This document shows, in pieces, positions 33,927-41,409 of a stretch of 64,000 nt of DNA. The DNA lies in assembly GCF_001625445.1 (NCBI RefSeq), contig NZ_LWHG01000021.1, forward strand, positions 186,001 to 250,000, read 5' to 3'. The first letter of the stretch is position 1, and every line of letters starts with the position of its first letter. Source of the stretch: Haladaptatus sp. R4. Its GTDB lineage: Archaea; Halobacteriota; Halobacteria; Halobacteriales; Haladaptataceae. The notes under the pieces were generated by a model. The model ran no database searches, was not told where the DNA came from, and saw nothing but the letters and a program-made list of their open reading frames with translations. The position numbers and the translations under genes are program-made.

Positions 33927-35207
33927 ATGCGGATGAAACGACGCACCCTCCTGAAGTCCGTCGGCGCGACGGTCGGCGCGAGCACGCTCGTCGCTGGAAC
34001 CAGCAGTGCGGCAGCGGGCGCGTACACCTCGGAAACGTACAACGGCCGGACGTACAAGAAGTACATTCCGACGGGGGCCGACGGATCGGCGATTCCGCTC
34101 GTCGTCATGCTTCACGGCTGTACCCAGAGTCCCGACCAGTTCAAGAACGAGACGAAGATGAACGACGTCGCCGAGAGCGAGACGTTCATCGCCATCTATC
34201 CCGACCAGACGACGAGCGCGAACGCAAACGAGTGTTGGAACTGGTTCGAGGATTCGAACACGACACGGGGCAGCGGCGAGGCCGCACTCATCGCCGGGAT
34301 GGCCGAGGACGTGATGGGGGCGAACACGGTTGACGGAGACCGGGTCTTCCTCGCCGGATTCTCCGCCGGGGCGGGAATGGTGCCGAACCTACTCGCCGCC
34401 TATCCCGACCTGTACGCCGCGGGGGCGGTTCACTCGGGGCTGGAGTACGGCGCGGCCAATGGCGTGACCGACGCGACGATGGCCATGACGCAGGGCGGCC
34501 CGGACCCGCAGACGCAGGGGACGGTGGCGTATCAGGCGATGCAGTCGAACGGCGTCACCGACACGATTCCGACCATCGTCTTCCACGGCACGAGCGACTA
34601 CACCGTCTACCCGAAGAACGGGAATCAGGCCGCCGAGCAGGCCACCCAGACCAACGACCTCGCATCGGACGGAGCCGACGACGACGATATCGACTACACT
34701 GCCGACGCGACGCGAGACGGACAGGCCAGTAGCCTGAGCTACACCGTCTCCGAGTACCGCGACGGGAACGGCGATACCATCGTCGAGAAGTGGATGGTCG
34801 ACAGCATGGGACACGCGTGGTCCGGCGGCGCGCAGGGTGGTTCCTACACCGCCCCCGGCGGCCCGGACGCGAGCCAAATCATCTGGAACTTCTTCGCGGA
34901 CCACCCGCGCGATGGGTCGGGCGGTGGAGGTGGCGGCGACGGTGGAGATGGCGGCAGCGACAACTCTGCACCCACCGCGACGGTCAGCGCCAGTCCGAGT
35001 TCGCCGGACGTCGACGAAACCGTCACCTTCGACGCCAGTGGGTCCAGTGATTCGGATGGCTCTATTGCGAGCTACGACTGGGACTTCGGCGACGGGTCAA
35101 GCGCAACCGGCGCGACCGTCACCCACAGTTACGGGTCGTCGGGGCAGTACACGGCCAGCGTCACCGTCACCGACGACGACGGCAACGACCAGGAAACGAT
35201 TCAGTAA
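33927..35207 (+). CDS. Tat-exported PHB-depolymerase-like esterase (copy 2) with PKD domain, frameshifted at the C-terminus
   Basis: 426 residues as read. Tat signal MRMKRRTLLKSVGA, then HGCTQSPDQF, elbow AGFSAGAGM, HGTSDYTVYP and MGHAWSGG, as in copy 1, then a Gly/Asp-rich linker (about 330-345) and a PKD domain (APTATVSASPSSPDVDETVTF ... YDWDFGDGS) for substrate or cell-surface binding. The frame ends at a TAA right after DQETIQ, but the DNA that follows encodes a good C-terminal domain in another frame, up to 35410. Adding one base at about 35205 (CAG-GTA-ACC instead of CAG-TAA-CC) restores a 494-residue protein. So either a sequencing error or a fresh frameshift has removed the last domain. 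The triad itself is unaffected. Confidence 0.88.
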   Translation: MRMKRRTLLKSVGATVGASTLVAGTSSAAAGAYTSETYNGRTYKKYIPTGADGSAIPLVVMLHGCTQSPDQFKNETKMNDVAESETFIAIYPDQTTSANANECWNWFEDSNTTRGSGEAALIAGMAEDVMGANTVDGDRVFLAGFSAGAGMVPNLLAAYPDLYAAGAVHSGLEYGAANGVTDATMAMTQGGPDPQTQGTVAYQAMQSNGVTDTIPTIVFHGTSDYTVYPKNGNQAAEQATQTNDLASDGADDDDIDYTADATRDGQASSLSYTVSEYRDGNGDTIVEKWMVDSMGHAWSGGAQGGSYTAPGGPDASQIIWNFFADHPRDGSGGGGGGDGGDGGSDNSAPTATVSASPSSPDVDETVTFDASGSSDSDGSIASYDWDFGDGSSATGATVTHSYGSSGQYTASVTVTDDDGNDQETIQ

Positions 35208-35410
35208 CCATTTCGGTCGGCTCCGGTTTCTCGGGCTACTGCGGCACGGCTTACAACTACGAACACGCGGACGCGGGCCGTGCCTATCAGGACACCTCGA
35301 CCGGTGCCTACTACGCCGTCGGCTCCGACGACTACCTCGGCTTCCCGGCCTACACGAGCACGCTGAAGGAAACCTCCGAAGGCTACTACGAAGCCGTCAG
35401 TTCGTGCTGA
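35208..35410 (+). pseudogene. Detached C-terminal domain of esterase copy 2
   Basis: Read in the -1 frame, the bases after the premature stop encode about 67 residues with haloarchaeal codon use: SGFSGYCGTAYNYEHADAG, AYYAVGSDDYLGFPAY, TSTLKETSEGYYEAVSSC, ending at a TGA (35408-35410). The two cysteines near both ends could bridge. The aromatic, Gly-rich composition suggests a carbohydrate- or polymer-binding module. It has no start of its own and is meaningful only as the end of the gene at 33927. Confidence 0.8.
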
Positions 35411-35467
35411 GCCGTTTCCGAAATCGAAGCACCCCCGTTGTTTCATCGGTCGGTCGAAGCCGCCCCG

Positions 35468-35764
35468 TCATTCGGTCTCTCGGATCACGAACGTGGGTTC
35501 GTCGATGGCTTCGCTCTTACATTCGGGACACCGGGAGGGGCGGTTTGCGGGGTTGTCGAACCGGTCGAAGCCACAGTCCCGGCATTCGGGCGGGGCGACG
35601 AGCAGTTGTTCGTCGTTCGATTCGACGGAGCGAGCGATGTGTTCGACGTGGCGAACTGCCGCACCTGCCGTGATTTCGAACTCCCCTGCGAGGGTACTCG
35701 GCGAGGCCGGTTCGGTTCGGAGAAACGCCGCGATTTGCTCGCGCGTCGTCTCGTCGTCGCGCAT
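35468..35764 (-). CDS. HTH transcriptional regulator with zinc ribbon (COG3357-like)
   Basis: 98 residues. The N-terminal half has a winged-helix pattern, TREQIAAFLRTEPASPSTLAGEFEITAGAAVRHVEHIARS, and the C-terminal half has two cysteine pairs, CRDCGF and CPECKS, for one zinc. This plan matches a family of small predicted archaeal transcription regulators. Targets are unknown. It is divergent from the Bat-like regulator, with a 92-base promoter gap (35765-35856) that may serve both. Confidence 0.85.
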   Translation of the reverse strand: MRDDETTREQIAAFLRTEPASPSTLAGEFEITAGAAVRHVEHIARSVESNDEQLLVAPPECRDCGFDRFDNPANRPSRCPECKSEAIDEPTFVIRETE

Positions 35765-35856
35765 ACCAGTCGTTAGTCACGCTGGTTCAAATTACTACCG
35801 CGATGAAACTGACAACATAAACTGTTTTCCCGCCCGGGTGCATGAGATAATTTGCG

Positions 35857-37875
35857 ATGGGGGAGCACACGGCCGGAGGAGACTCATTCGAGACGAGAAC
35901 GACGAGGAGCCATACGGTCCTGTTCGTCGAGCACGAAACCGACATCGCACGGCGACTCGATGGAGGCCACGAGGACCTGACGGTTCACTCCGTCTCGTCC
36001 GCAACGGACTGTCTCTCCCGCCTCGACAGCGACGCCATCGACTGCGTCGTCAGTAACCACCGCTTACCCAATTCGACGGGAATCGCGCTCCTCGATTCGA
36101 TACGCGACGACCATCCGAACCTCCCGTTCGTCCTACTGACGGATAGCGGAAACGAGCGAATCGCCAGCGAAGCAATCGGTCTCGGAGTGAGCGATTACGT
36201 TCCACTGAGCGCGCTCGATGGAACGGAGGAGTTACGACAACGGATCGTTGACGCGATTTACGATCGGATCGGCGGCCACAGCGATAATCACATCAAGACG
36301 CTCATGAGCGCGTTCCCGGACGTCGCCTTCCTCCTGGACGAGACGGGAAAATACTGCGAACTGCTCGTCGGCCCGAACTCGGAGGCCCTCGCCGCGACAG
36401 CGCCGCCGGACCTCGTCGGCCGACAGTTACACGACGTCTTTTCGGACGACATCGCGGACAGTTTTTTACGCCACATCCATCGGACGCTGGAGAGCGGGCA
36501 GGTCGAAACGATGGAATATCCGCTCGCCGTCAAAAGCGGACAACGCTGGTTCGAGGCGCGCTCGACGCCGCTTGGCCAACAGATCAACGGCCGGGACGTC
36601 GTCGTCTGGGTTGCTCGTGATATCACCGAGCGACGGCAACGTGAGCAAACGCTGGCCCATCAGCACGAGGAATTGGAGACGCTGAACCGGATCCACTGGG
36701 TGATACAGGAGGTCATCCGCGACCTCGTGCACGCGGCGACGCGCGACGACATCGAACAGATGGTGTGTGAACGATTGGTCGAATCCGGGTTGTACGAACT
36801 CGCGTGGACGGACGAGAGCGAGGTCAGCCGCGGGGGTGTGACGCCCCGAACCCGCGCCGGTGGAATCGAGGGCTATCTCGACATACTCGTCGAATACGGC
36901 GACAGGCTCGGCGACGACCCCGCGAGCGAGGCGATGCGTAGCGACGAACTGCAGGTGATTCGGGACGTCGGAGAGACGGACATGCTTCCCGAAGAGATAC
37001 GCGAGGAAGCGCTCGACCGCGACATCGAATCGGGGATTTCGATCCCCATCTCGTACGGCAACACGATGTACGGATCGCTGTCGCTCGTCTCGACGCGGAG
37101 CGGCGTGCTCGGCGACCGAGCACAGGCCGCCCTCGAAATCCTCGGGGACACCATCGGCTTCGCCATCAACGCCGCGAAGAACAAGCAGATTCTGCTGTCG
37201 GACAGCACCATCGAACTCGAATTCCACGTGACCGGCTCCCGCGACGCGGTCATGGCTGCCTCCCGTCATCTCAACTGTACGTGTCACCTCATGGGATTGG
37301 TCCCTGCCTCCGACGGGGAGTTGCTACACTACGTTCGCGTCGAGGATGCGCCCGCGGACCGTCTCGAAACCATGCTCTCCGAGGACGAACACGTCGGCGA
37401 GTGCCGACTCATCGACACGGACGACGACGGACTGGTCATCGAGGTTCGGATGACCGAATCGACGGTCAAGCGGTTGGTCGAGGCCGGTGCCGCCGTCCAA
37501 TCCGCGACCGCAAACGGTGGCGAAGTCTCCATCGTCGCCGAAATCCCGCACGAGACGGACGTTCGCAAGGTCGTCGATACGTTTCAGGCGGCGTATCCGA
37601 TGGCGGAACTGGTCGGCAAGCGAACCATCGACCGCCCGATTCAAACCGCACAGGAGTTCCGCCGCTCGCTGACCGACCGTCTGACCGACAGACAGGAGAC
37701 GGCGCTCCGAACCTCGTACTTCGCGGGATACTACGACTGGCCGCGCGGAAGCACCGCCGAAGAGGTCGCCGGCGCGCTCGACATCGCCTCCCCCACGCTC
37801 CATTACCATCTTCGGAAGGCACAACACCAACTGCTCGCCTCGCTGTTCGACGAACGGAACACCGACGAGCCGTGA
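35857..37875 (+). CDS. Bat-like multidomain regulator: pseudo-receiver, PAS, GAF, bacterio-opsin activator HTH
   Basis: 672 residues. Residues about 20-135 form a receiver-like fold (VLFVEHETDIARRL ... FVLLTDSG ... VSDYVPLS), but the usual phospho-acceptor Asp is Asn: VVSNHRLPNSTG where VVSDxRLP is expected. Residues about 140-265 form a PAS domain ending VVWVARDITERRQ. Residues about 275-445 are a GAF-type sensor. The last part has the bacterio-opsin activator domain and the HTH_10 helix-turn-helix (LTDRQETALRTSYFAGYYDWPRGSTAEEVAGALDI, near 610). A one-component or partner-dependent transcription regulator responding to a ligand, redox or light signal. The receiver is probably not phosphorylated. 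The target is unknown; no opsin gene is near. Confidence 0.88.
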   Translation: MGEHTAGGDSFETRTTRSHTVLFVEHETDIARRLDGGHEDLTVHSVSSATDCLSRLDSDAIDCVVSNHRLPNSTGIALLDSIRDDHPNLPFVLLTDSGNERIASEAIGLGVSDYVPLSALDGTEELRQRIVDAIYDRIGGHSDNHIKTLMSAFPDVAFLLDETGKYCELLVGPNSEALAATAPPDLVGRQLHDVFSDDIADSFLRHIHRTLESGQVETMEYPLAVKSGQRWFEARSTPLGQQINGRDVVVWVARDITERRQREQTLAHQHEELETLNRIHWVIQEVIRDLVHAATRDDIEQMVCERLVESGLYELAWTDESEVSRGGVTPRTRAGGIEGYLDILVEYGDRLGDDPASEAMRSDELQVIRDVGETDMLPEEIREEALDRDIESGISIPISYGNTMYGSLSLVSTRSGVLGDRAQAALEILGDTIGFAINAAKNKQILLSDSTIELEFHVTGSRDAVMAASRHLNCTCHLMGLVPASDGELLHYVRVEDAPADRLETMLSEDEHVGECRLIDTDDDGLVIEVRMTESTVKRLVEAGAAVQSATANGGEVSIVAEIPHETDVRKVVDTFQAAYPMAELVGKRTIDRPIQTAQEFRRSLTDRLTDRQETALRTSYFAGYYDWPRGSTAEEVAGALDIASPTLHYHLRKAQHQLLASLFDERNTDEP

Positions 37876-37966
37876 CGAGGACTCCGTTCACGACGGGGAT
37901 GACCCTATTGTATCCAACGGCTGAGGTATGAAAAAGGACTTAGGGGGTCGGAGTGACGGTCAAACC

Positions 37967-38941
37967 ATGAAAGCCGTCGTCCTCGCCGGTGGATATGCGA
38001 CACGTCTGTGGCCGATTACGAAACAGCGACCGAAGATGTTTCTGCCGATCGGTGAAACAACGGTCATCGACCGCATCTTCGCCGACCTCGAAGCCGACGA
38101 GCGTGTCGACACCGTCTACGTGAGCACGAACGAACGATTCGCCGACGACTTCCGCGAGCACCTCGCGGAGAGCGAATTCGAAAAGCCTCAGCTGAGCGTC
38201 GAAGACACGTCCGAGGAGGACGAGAAGTTCGGCGTCGTCGGCGCCCTCGCCCAACTCGTCGAGCGCGAGGAGGTGGACGACGACCTCGTCGTCATCGCCG
38301 GAGACAACCTCATCAGCTTCGACGTCGGCGACTTCGTGAACTTCTTCGAGAACAAGGGAGAATCCTGCCTCGCCGCCTACGACGTCGGCAGCAAGGAACT
38401 CGCGAAAGCCTACGGGTTGGTCGAACTCGACGGCGACCGCGTCGTGGACTTTCAGGAGAAACCGGAAGACCCCCACTCCACGCTGGTCTCCATCGCCTGC
38501 TATGCGTTCACCGCCGAAACCCTCCCGCTTCTCGAACAGTACCTCACCGACGGGAACAACCCCGACGAACCCGGCTGGTTCCTCCAATGGTTGCAGTCGC
38601 GCAACCCCGTTTACGCCTACACCTTCGAGGAAGCGTGGTTCGACATCGGAACCCCCGAAAGCTACCTCGAAGCCGTCGCGTGGTTCCTCGACGGGGAATC
38701 CTACGTCGCCGACAGCGCCACCCTCGACAACGCCGACATCGGCCACAACGTCCACGTGATGGACGGCGCGGAACTGACCGATGCTAACCTCGAAAACGCC
38801 ATCATCTTCCCCGATGCAACGATTCAGGGGTGTGACGTGCGTGACACCATCATAGACGAAGGCACTTACGTCGAGAACATGGACCTGGCTGGCGCACTCA
38901 TCGGTGCACACACCCAGATCACGAATCAGCGGGACGAGTAA
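37967..38941 (+). CDS. Sugar-1-phosphate nucleotidyltransferase
   Basis: 324 residues. The activation motif AVVLAGGYATRLWPITKQRPK (residues 3-23) is that of glucose-1-phosphate thymidylyl- or uridylyltransferases, followed by metal Asp in VVIAGDNLISFD and substrate-contact VDFQEKPEDPH. The C-terminal 80 residues have a left-handed beta-helix-like hexapeptide pattern (ADSATLDNADIGHNVHVMDGAELTDANLENAI). It makes a nucleotide sugar for surface glycans, perhaps for the AglJ-like pathway. The ATG at 37967 gives MKAVVLAGGY; an ATG at 37928 is possible. The gene is followed by the duplicated dph6 tail and hairpin modules. Confidence 0.9.
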   Translation: MKAVVLAGGYATRLWPITKQRPKMFLPIGETTVIDRIFADLEADERVDTVYVSTNERFADDFREHLAESEFEKPQLSVEDTSEEDEKFGVVGALAQLVEREEVDDDLVVIAGDNLISFDVGDFVNFFENKGESCLAAYDVGSKELAKAYGLVELDGDRVVDFQEKPEDPHSTLVSIACYAFTAETLPLLEQYLTDGNNPDEPGWFLQWLQSRNPVYAYTFEEAWFDIGTPESYLEAVAWFLDGESYVADSATLDNADIGHNVHVMDGAELTDANLENAIIFPDATIQGCDVRDTIIDEGTYVENMDLAGALIGAHTQITNQRDE

Positions 38942-39154
38942 ACGCACCTTTCGTTCCCACCTTTTTTCTTCGTCGGGTACCGCGAGAGCCGAAGGCTCTC
39001 GCGTACCACTCCTCGAAAAAATCTGGACCAAAAAAGAGCTCTCGCTCACTTCGTTCGCTCGCGGAACAGTTGCTTACCGCGACTCCGCCCTGCAACCGCC
39101 GCTCGCACTGGTACTGCAAAAGCCCATACCCGCCAACCGCACGGCAAACCGCGA
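38942..39154. repeat. Hairpin/A-tract intergenic module, copy A
   Basis: Starts directly after the nucleotidyltransferase stop. Order on the plus strand: CGCACC and a T-run, a ten-pair hairpin with GAA loop (38976-39007, with a further four-pair outer stem), the A-tract word AAAAAATCTGGACCAAAAAA (39016-39035), then CGCTCACTTCGTTCGCTCGCGG (shorter words inside 39041-39064) and about 90 unrelated bases. Copies B (39281-39387) and C (57174-57235) share the order. Confidence 0.7.
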
Positions 39155-39277
39155 TTACTCGCCCAACTCTGCGTCCGTAATCCGCAACCGTCCGCGGTCC
39201 CCGTCCCACTCGGTTTCGTACTCCAGTTCGATAGGGCGGTCCATGTGCGGCGCATCCGTCACGAGGGTCTCGAACTC
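39155..39277 (-). pseudogene. Duplicated 3' end of dph6 (remnant)
   Basis: 123 bases that repeat the last 41 codons of the dph6 gene (39388-39510). About 77 bases at the upstream end are identical; the remainder has diverged, giving EWDGDRGRLRITDAELGE against EWDGSRGRLHITDAGLDE, each closed by its own stop codon. The two copies lie 233 bases apart with hairpin module B between them. It has no start codon and cannot make protein alone. Confidence 0.9.
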
Positions 39278-39280
39278 ACG

Positions 39281-39387
39281 CACGCACCTTTTTTCCGCTC
39301 GGGTGTCCTCACGCTTTCAGCGTTGCGGGCACCGCTCGTGCAAAAAATCTGCACCAAAAAATGCCGCTCACTTCGTTCGCGGGGAAA
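39281..39387. repeat. Hairpin/A-tract intergenic module, copy B
   Basis: Lies between the true dph6 stop and the duplicated tail. It has the same order as copy A: CGCACCTTTTTTCCGCTCGG, an imperfect stem region around 39303-39341, AAAAAATCTGCACCAAAAAA (39342-39361), then CGCTCACTTCGTTCGCGG. The core A-tract word differs from copy A by one base. On the minus strand it reads as a T-rich double tract after the dph6 stop and may end that transcript. Confidence 0.7.
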
Positions 39388-40095
39388 CTACTCATCGAGG
39401 CCAGCATCCGTAATATGCAGTCTACCACGACTGCCGTCCCACTCGGTTTCGTACTCCAGTTCGATAGGGCGGTCCATGTGCGGCGCATCCGTCACGAGGG
39501 TCTCGAACTCTCCACCCTCGCCGAGAATGTGGACGCCGTACTCCTCGTTGAGTTCCTCCAACTCGTCCAGCGCGTCGGCGTCGAGCGTTCGGCCGAGCCA
39601 CGACTCGTCCAAGCCGTAGGCCGCGACTTGAACGATTTTGATCTCGAAACCGGCGTCGAGCATGGCGTCCGCGAGTTCGCGGGGGTCCTGCTGCCAGAGG
39701 GGAGCGAACAGGTCGATACCGAGGTCGTCACAGAGGTCCTGAATCCGGTGCGTCTGGAACTCGCTTTCGACCGCACCCGCCGTCACGCCCGCGAGGTCAA
39801 GGTCGAGGTCGCGGAGCGCGTCCTCCATGATTTCGGTTTCCATGTCGCCCTGTTCGCCCGCGTCCTCGACCGATTTGGCGTCGAAGTCACCCTCGACGTT
39901 CACGAGCGGAATGCCGATGCTTTCGGCGGCGAGCGCCGTGAGTTCCGTCGCCGGAACGTGGTACATGTACGAGTCGCCTTTCGGGTGAACGGTGAGCAGT
40001 CGCTCGACGTTCAGGCCCGCTTCGAGCGCACGGTAGAGCGCCCACGAGGAGTCCTTGCCGCCGGAGAAGAGGCTGACCCACGCCTGCTGATTCAT
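39388..40095 (-). CDS. dph6: Diphthine--ammonia ligase
   Basis: 235 residues. ATP pyrophosphatase that amidates diphthine to diphthamide on elongation factor 2. The PP-loop SGGKDSSWALY is at residues 10-20. The family stretches GDFDAKSVEDAGE, LWQQDPRELADAMLDAGFE and GEGGEFETLVTDAP (near 190) are intact. Length and start (MNQQAWVSLFSGGKDS) are normal for the archaeal family. Its last 41 codons are duplicated downstream at 39155-39277. Confidence 0.93.
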   Translation of the reverse strand: MNQQAWVSLFSGGKDSSWALYRALEAGLNVERLLTVHPKGDSYMYHVPATELTALAAESIGIPLVNVEGDFDAKSVEDAGEQGDMETEIMEDALRDLDLDLAGVTAGAVESEFQTHRIQDLCDDLGIDLFAPLWQQDPRELADAMLDAGFEIKIVQVAAYGLDESWLGRTLDADALDELEELNEEYGVHILGEGGEFETLVTDAPHMDRPIELEYETEWDGSRGRLHITDAGLDE

Positions 40096-40132
40096 ATGAT
40101 GGTTTGCGAGTCGGGGAATAAATGAACCTCGG

Positions 40133-41272
40133 TTACTCGGCCAGTTCCTCGTTGATGGTCGTCCCGCTAATGTAGGACGCCACGCGAACGCCGATGAGGC
40201 TGACGAGGACGCCGAGGACGACGTACACCGCGAGTCGGGTTCCGGGGTCGAGCGTGAGTCGCTGAATGGTCGTCCGCCCGATCATTATCTGGGGAATCAC
40301 GACGGGCTTGATGTTTCCGGCGCGCTGGAGGAAGTAGGCCGAGAACCCGCGGACGACCAACCCGACCGCGAGCACGCCGAACGGCAGGTTGAGATACGAG
40401 TTCCGTACGCTGTCGTTGCGGATGACCTCGTCCAGCAAGCGACCCATGCTGGCGGTGAGCGCGGCGACGGCTATCCACGGGACGCTCTCGAAGACGAACG
40501 CCATCGCGGTCATGAGGACGTTGCCGGTGGAGTCCATCGGCGCGGCCCGGAGCGCCCCGGCGAACACGCCGATGAGCGATAGCCCCACGGCGACGACGTA
40601 GGTGACGATGGAAACCCGACCGGAGTAGAGAGCGTCGCGGGCCTCGCCGGGCAGGTTACGGAAGTAGGACCCGATGGCGAGTCCCTTGTACAGCGCGAAC
40701 AGGCCGACGACGGCCGCAATGGCGGACGTCGCCATGGCGAGGCCCAACTTCAGGAGCAGGACCGGAAACGCGATGAGCGCGATGCCGGTCGGAACGAGGA
40801 CGGTCTGGCGCAGTTCCTCGTCCGCGAGGAACTGCTTCAGGAGATAGTAGGTGGACTCGATGTCGCGGGCCTGTCGGACGACCACGCGGTCCACCGCGTC
40901 CACTCGGACGCGACTCTCCACGATGGGGACGAGGCGTTCGTCCTCCGCGCTATCGATGACGATGATCGTCGAGTCGGGGTGGTGTTCCGCGATGAGGTCG
41001 TCGAGTTGGGCGGCCACGGCGCGGTCGGCACCGACCCGTGTGTCGGCGGTACCGGAGATGACGGCGACCATCGATTCCTCGTCTTCGTCCCGCAGGTCGC
41101 GGGCCACGCGGAGCGCTTCGAGGAGACAGTTGACACTCGAATCCTCTGGGTCGGCCAACCCGACATCGGTGACGAGCGCCTGGACCGCTTCCCATCCCGC
41201 GACGGGCATCTCCAACCCCGTCTTGCGTCCGATGTCGTCGTTTCTATCGACACACACCACCAGCGTACTCAT
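40133..41272 (-). CDS. DUF373-family membrane protein
   Basis: 379 residues. The soluble N-terminal 150 residues (STLVVCVDRNDDIGRKTG ... VISGTADTRVGADRAVAAQLDDL ... TIIVIDSAEDERLVPIVESR) resemble a Rossmann-like domain, and the rest holds six to seven membrane helices. This is the archaeal DUF373 family; its function is unknown. Conserved Asp/Asn/Arg residues in VDRNDDIGRKTG and the SGT loop look like a nucleotide or metal site. The ATG at 41272 is chosen: a TTTTTATCC box about 28-35 bases upstream fits a leaderless transcript. Confidence 0.88.
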   Translation of the reverse strand: MSTLVVCVDRNDDIGRKTGLEMPVAGWEAVQALVTDVGLADPEDSSVNCLLEALRVARDLRDEDEESMVAVISGTADTRVGADRAVAAQLDDLIAEHHPDSTIIVIDSAEDERLVPIVESRVRVDAVDRVVVRQARDIESTYYLLKQFLADEELRQTVLVPTGIALIAFPVLLLKLGLAMATSAIAAVVGLFALYKGLAIGSYFRNLPGEARDALYSGRVSIVTYVVAVGLSLIGVFAGALRAAPMDSTGNVLMTAMAFVFESVPWIAVAALTASMGRLLDEVIRNDSVRNSYLNLPFGVLAVGLVVRGFSAYFLQRAGNIKPVVIPQIMIGRTTIQRLTLDPGTRLAVYVVLGVLVSLIGVRVASYISGTTINEELAE

Positions 41273-41409
41273 TCGGTATTCCACCCCAGACGGCGAAAGG
41301 ATAAAAAGGTCGTCTTTATTCCGACTGTTCCAATGAATTACATACCGGTCGATCCGTTACTCGTTCGTCGTCATCGTCGAATCGGGTACGAGCAGTGTGA
41401 CATCGACAG

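Noticed and set aside
33927-35207. Natural programmed frameshift at the end of esterase copy 2
   Set aside because: The CAG-TAA-CC context has no slippery heptamer or obvious downstream pseudoknot, and two other genes in the window show the same single-base loss, so error or mutation is simpler.
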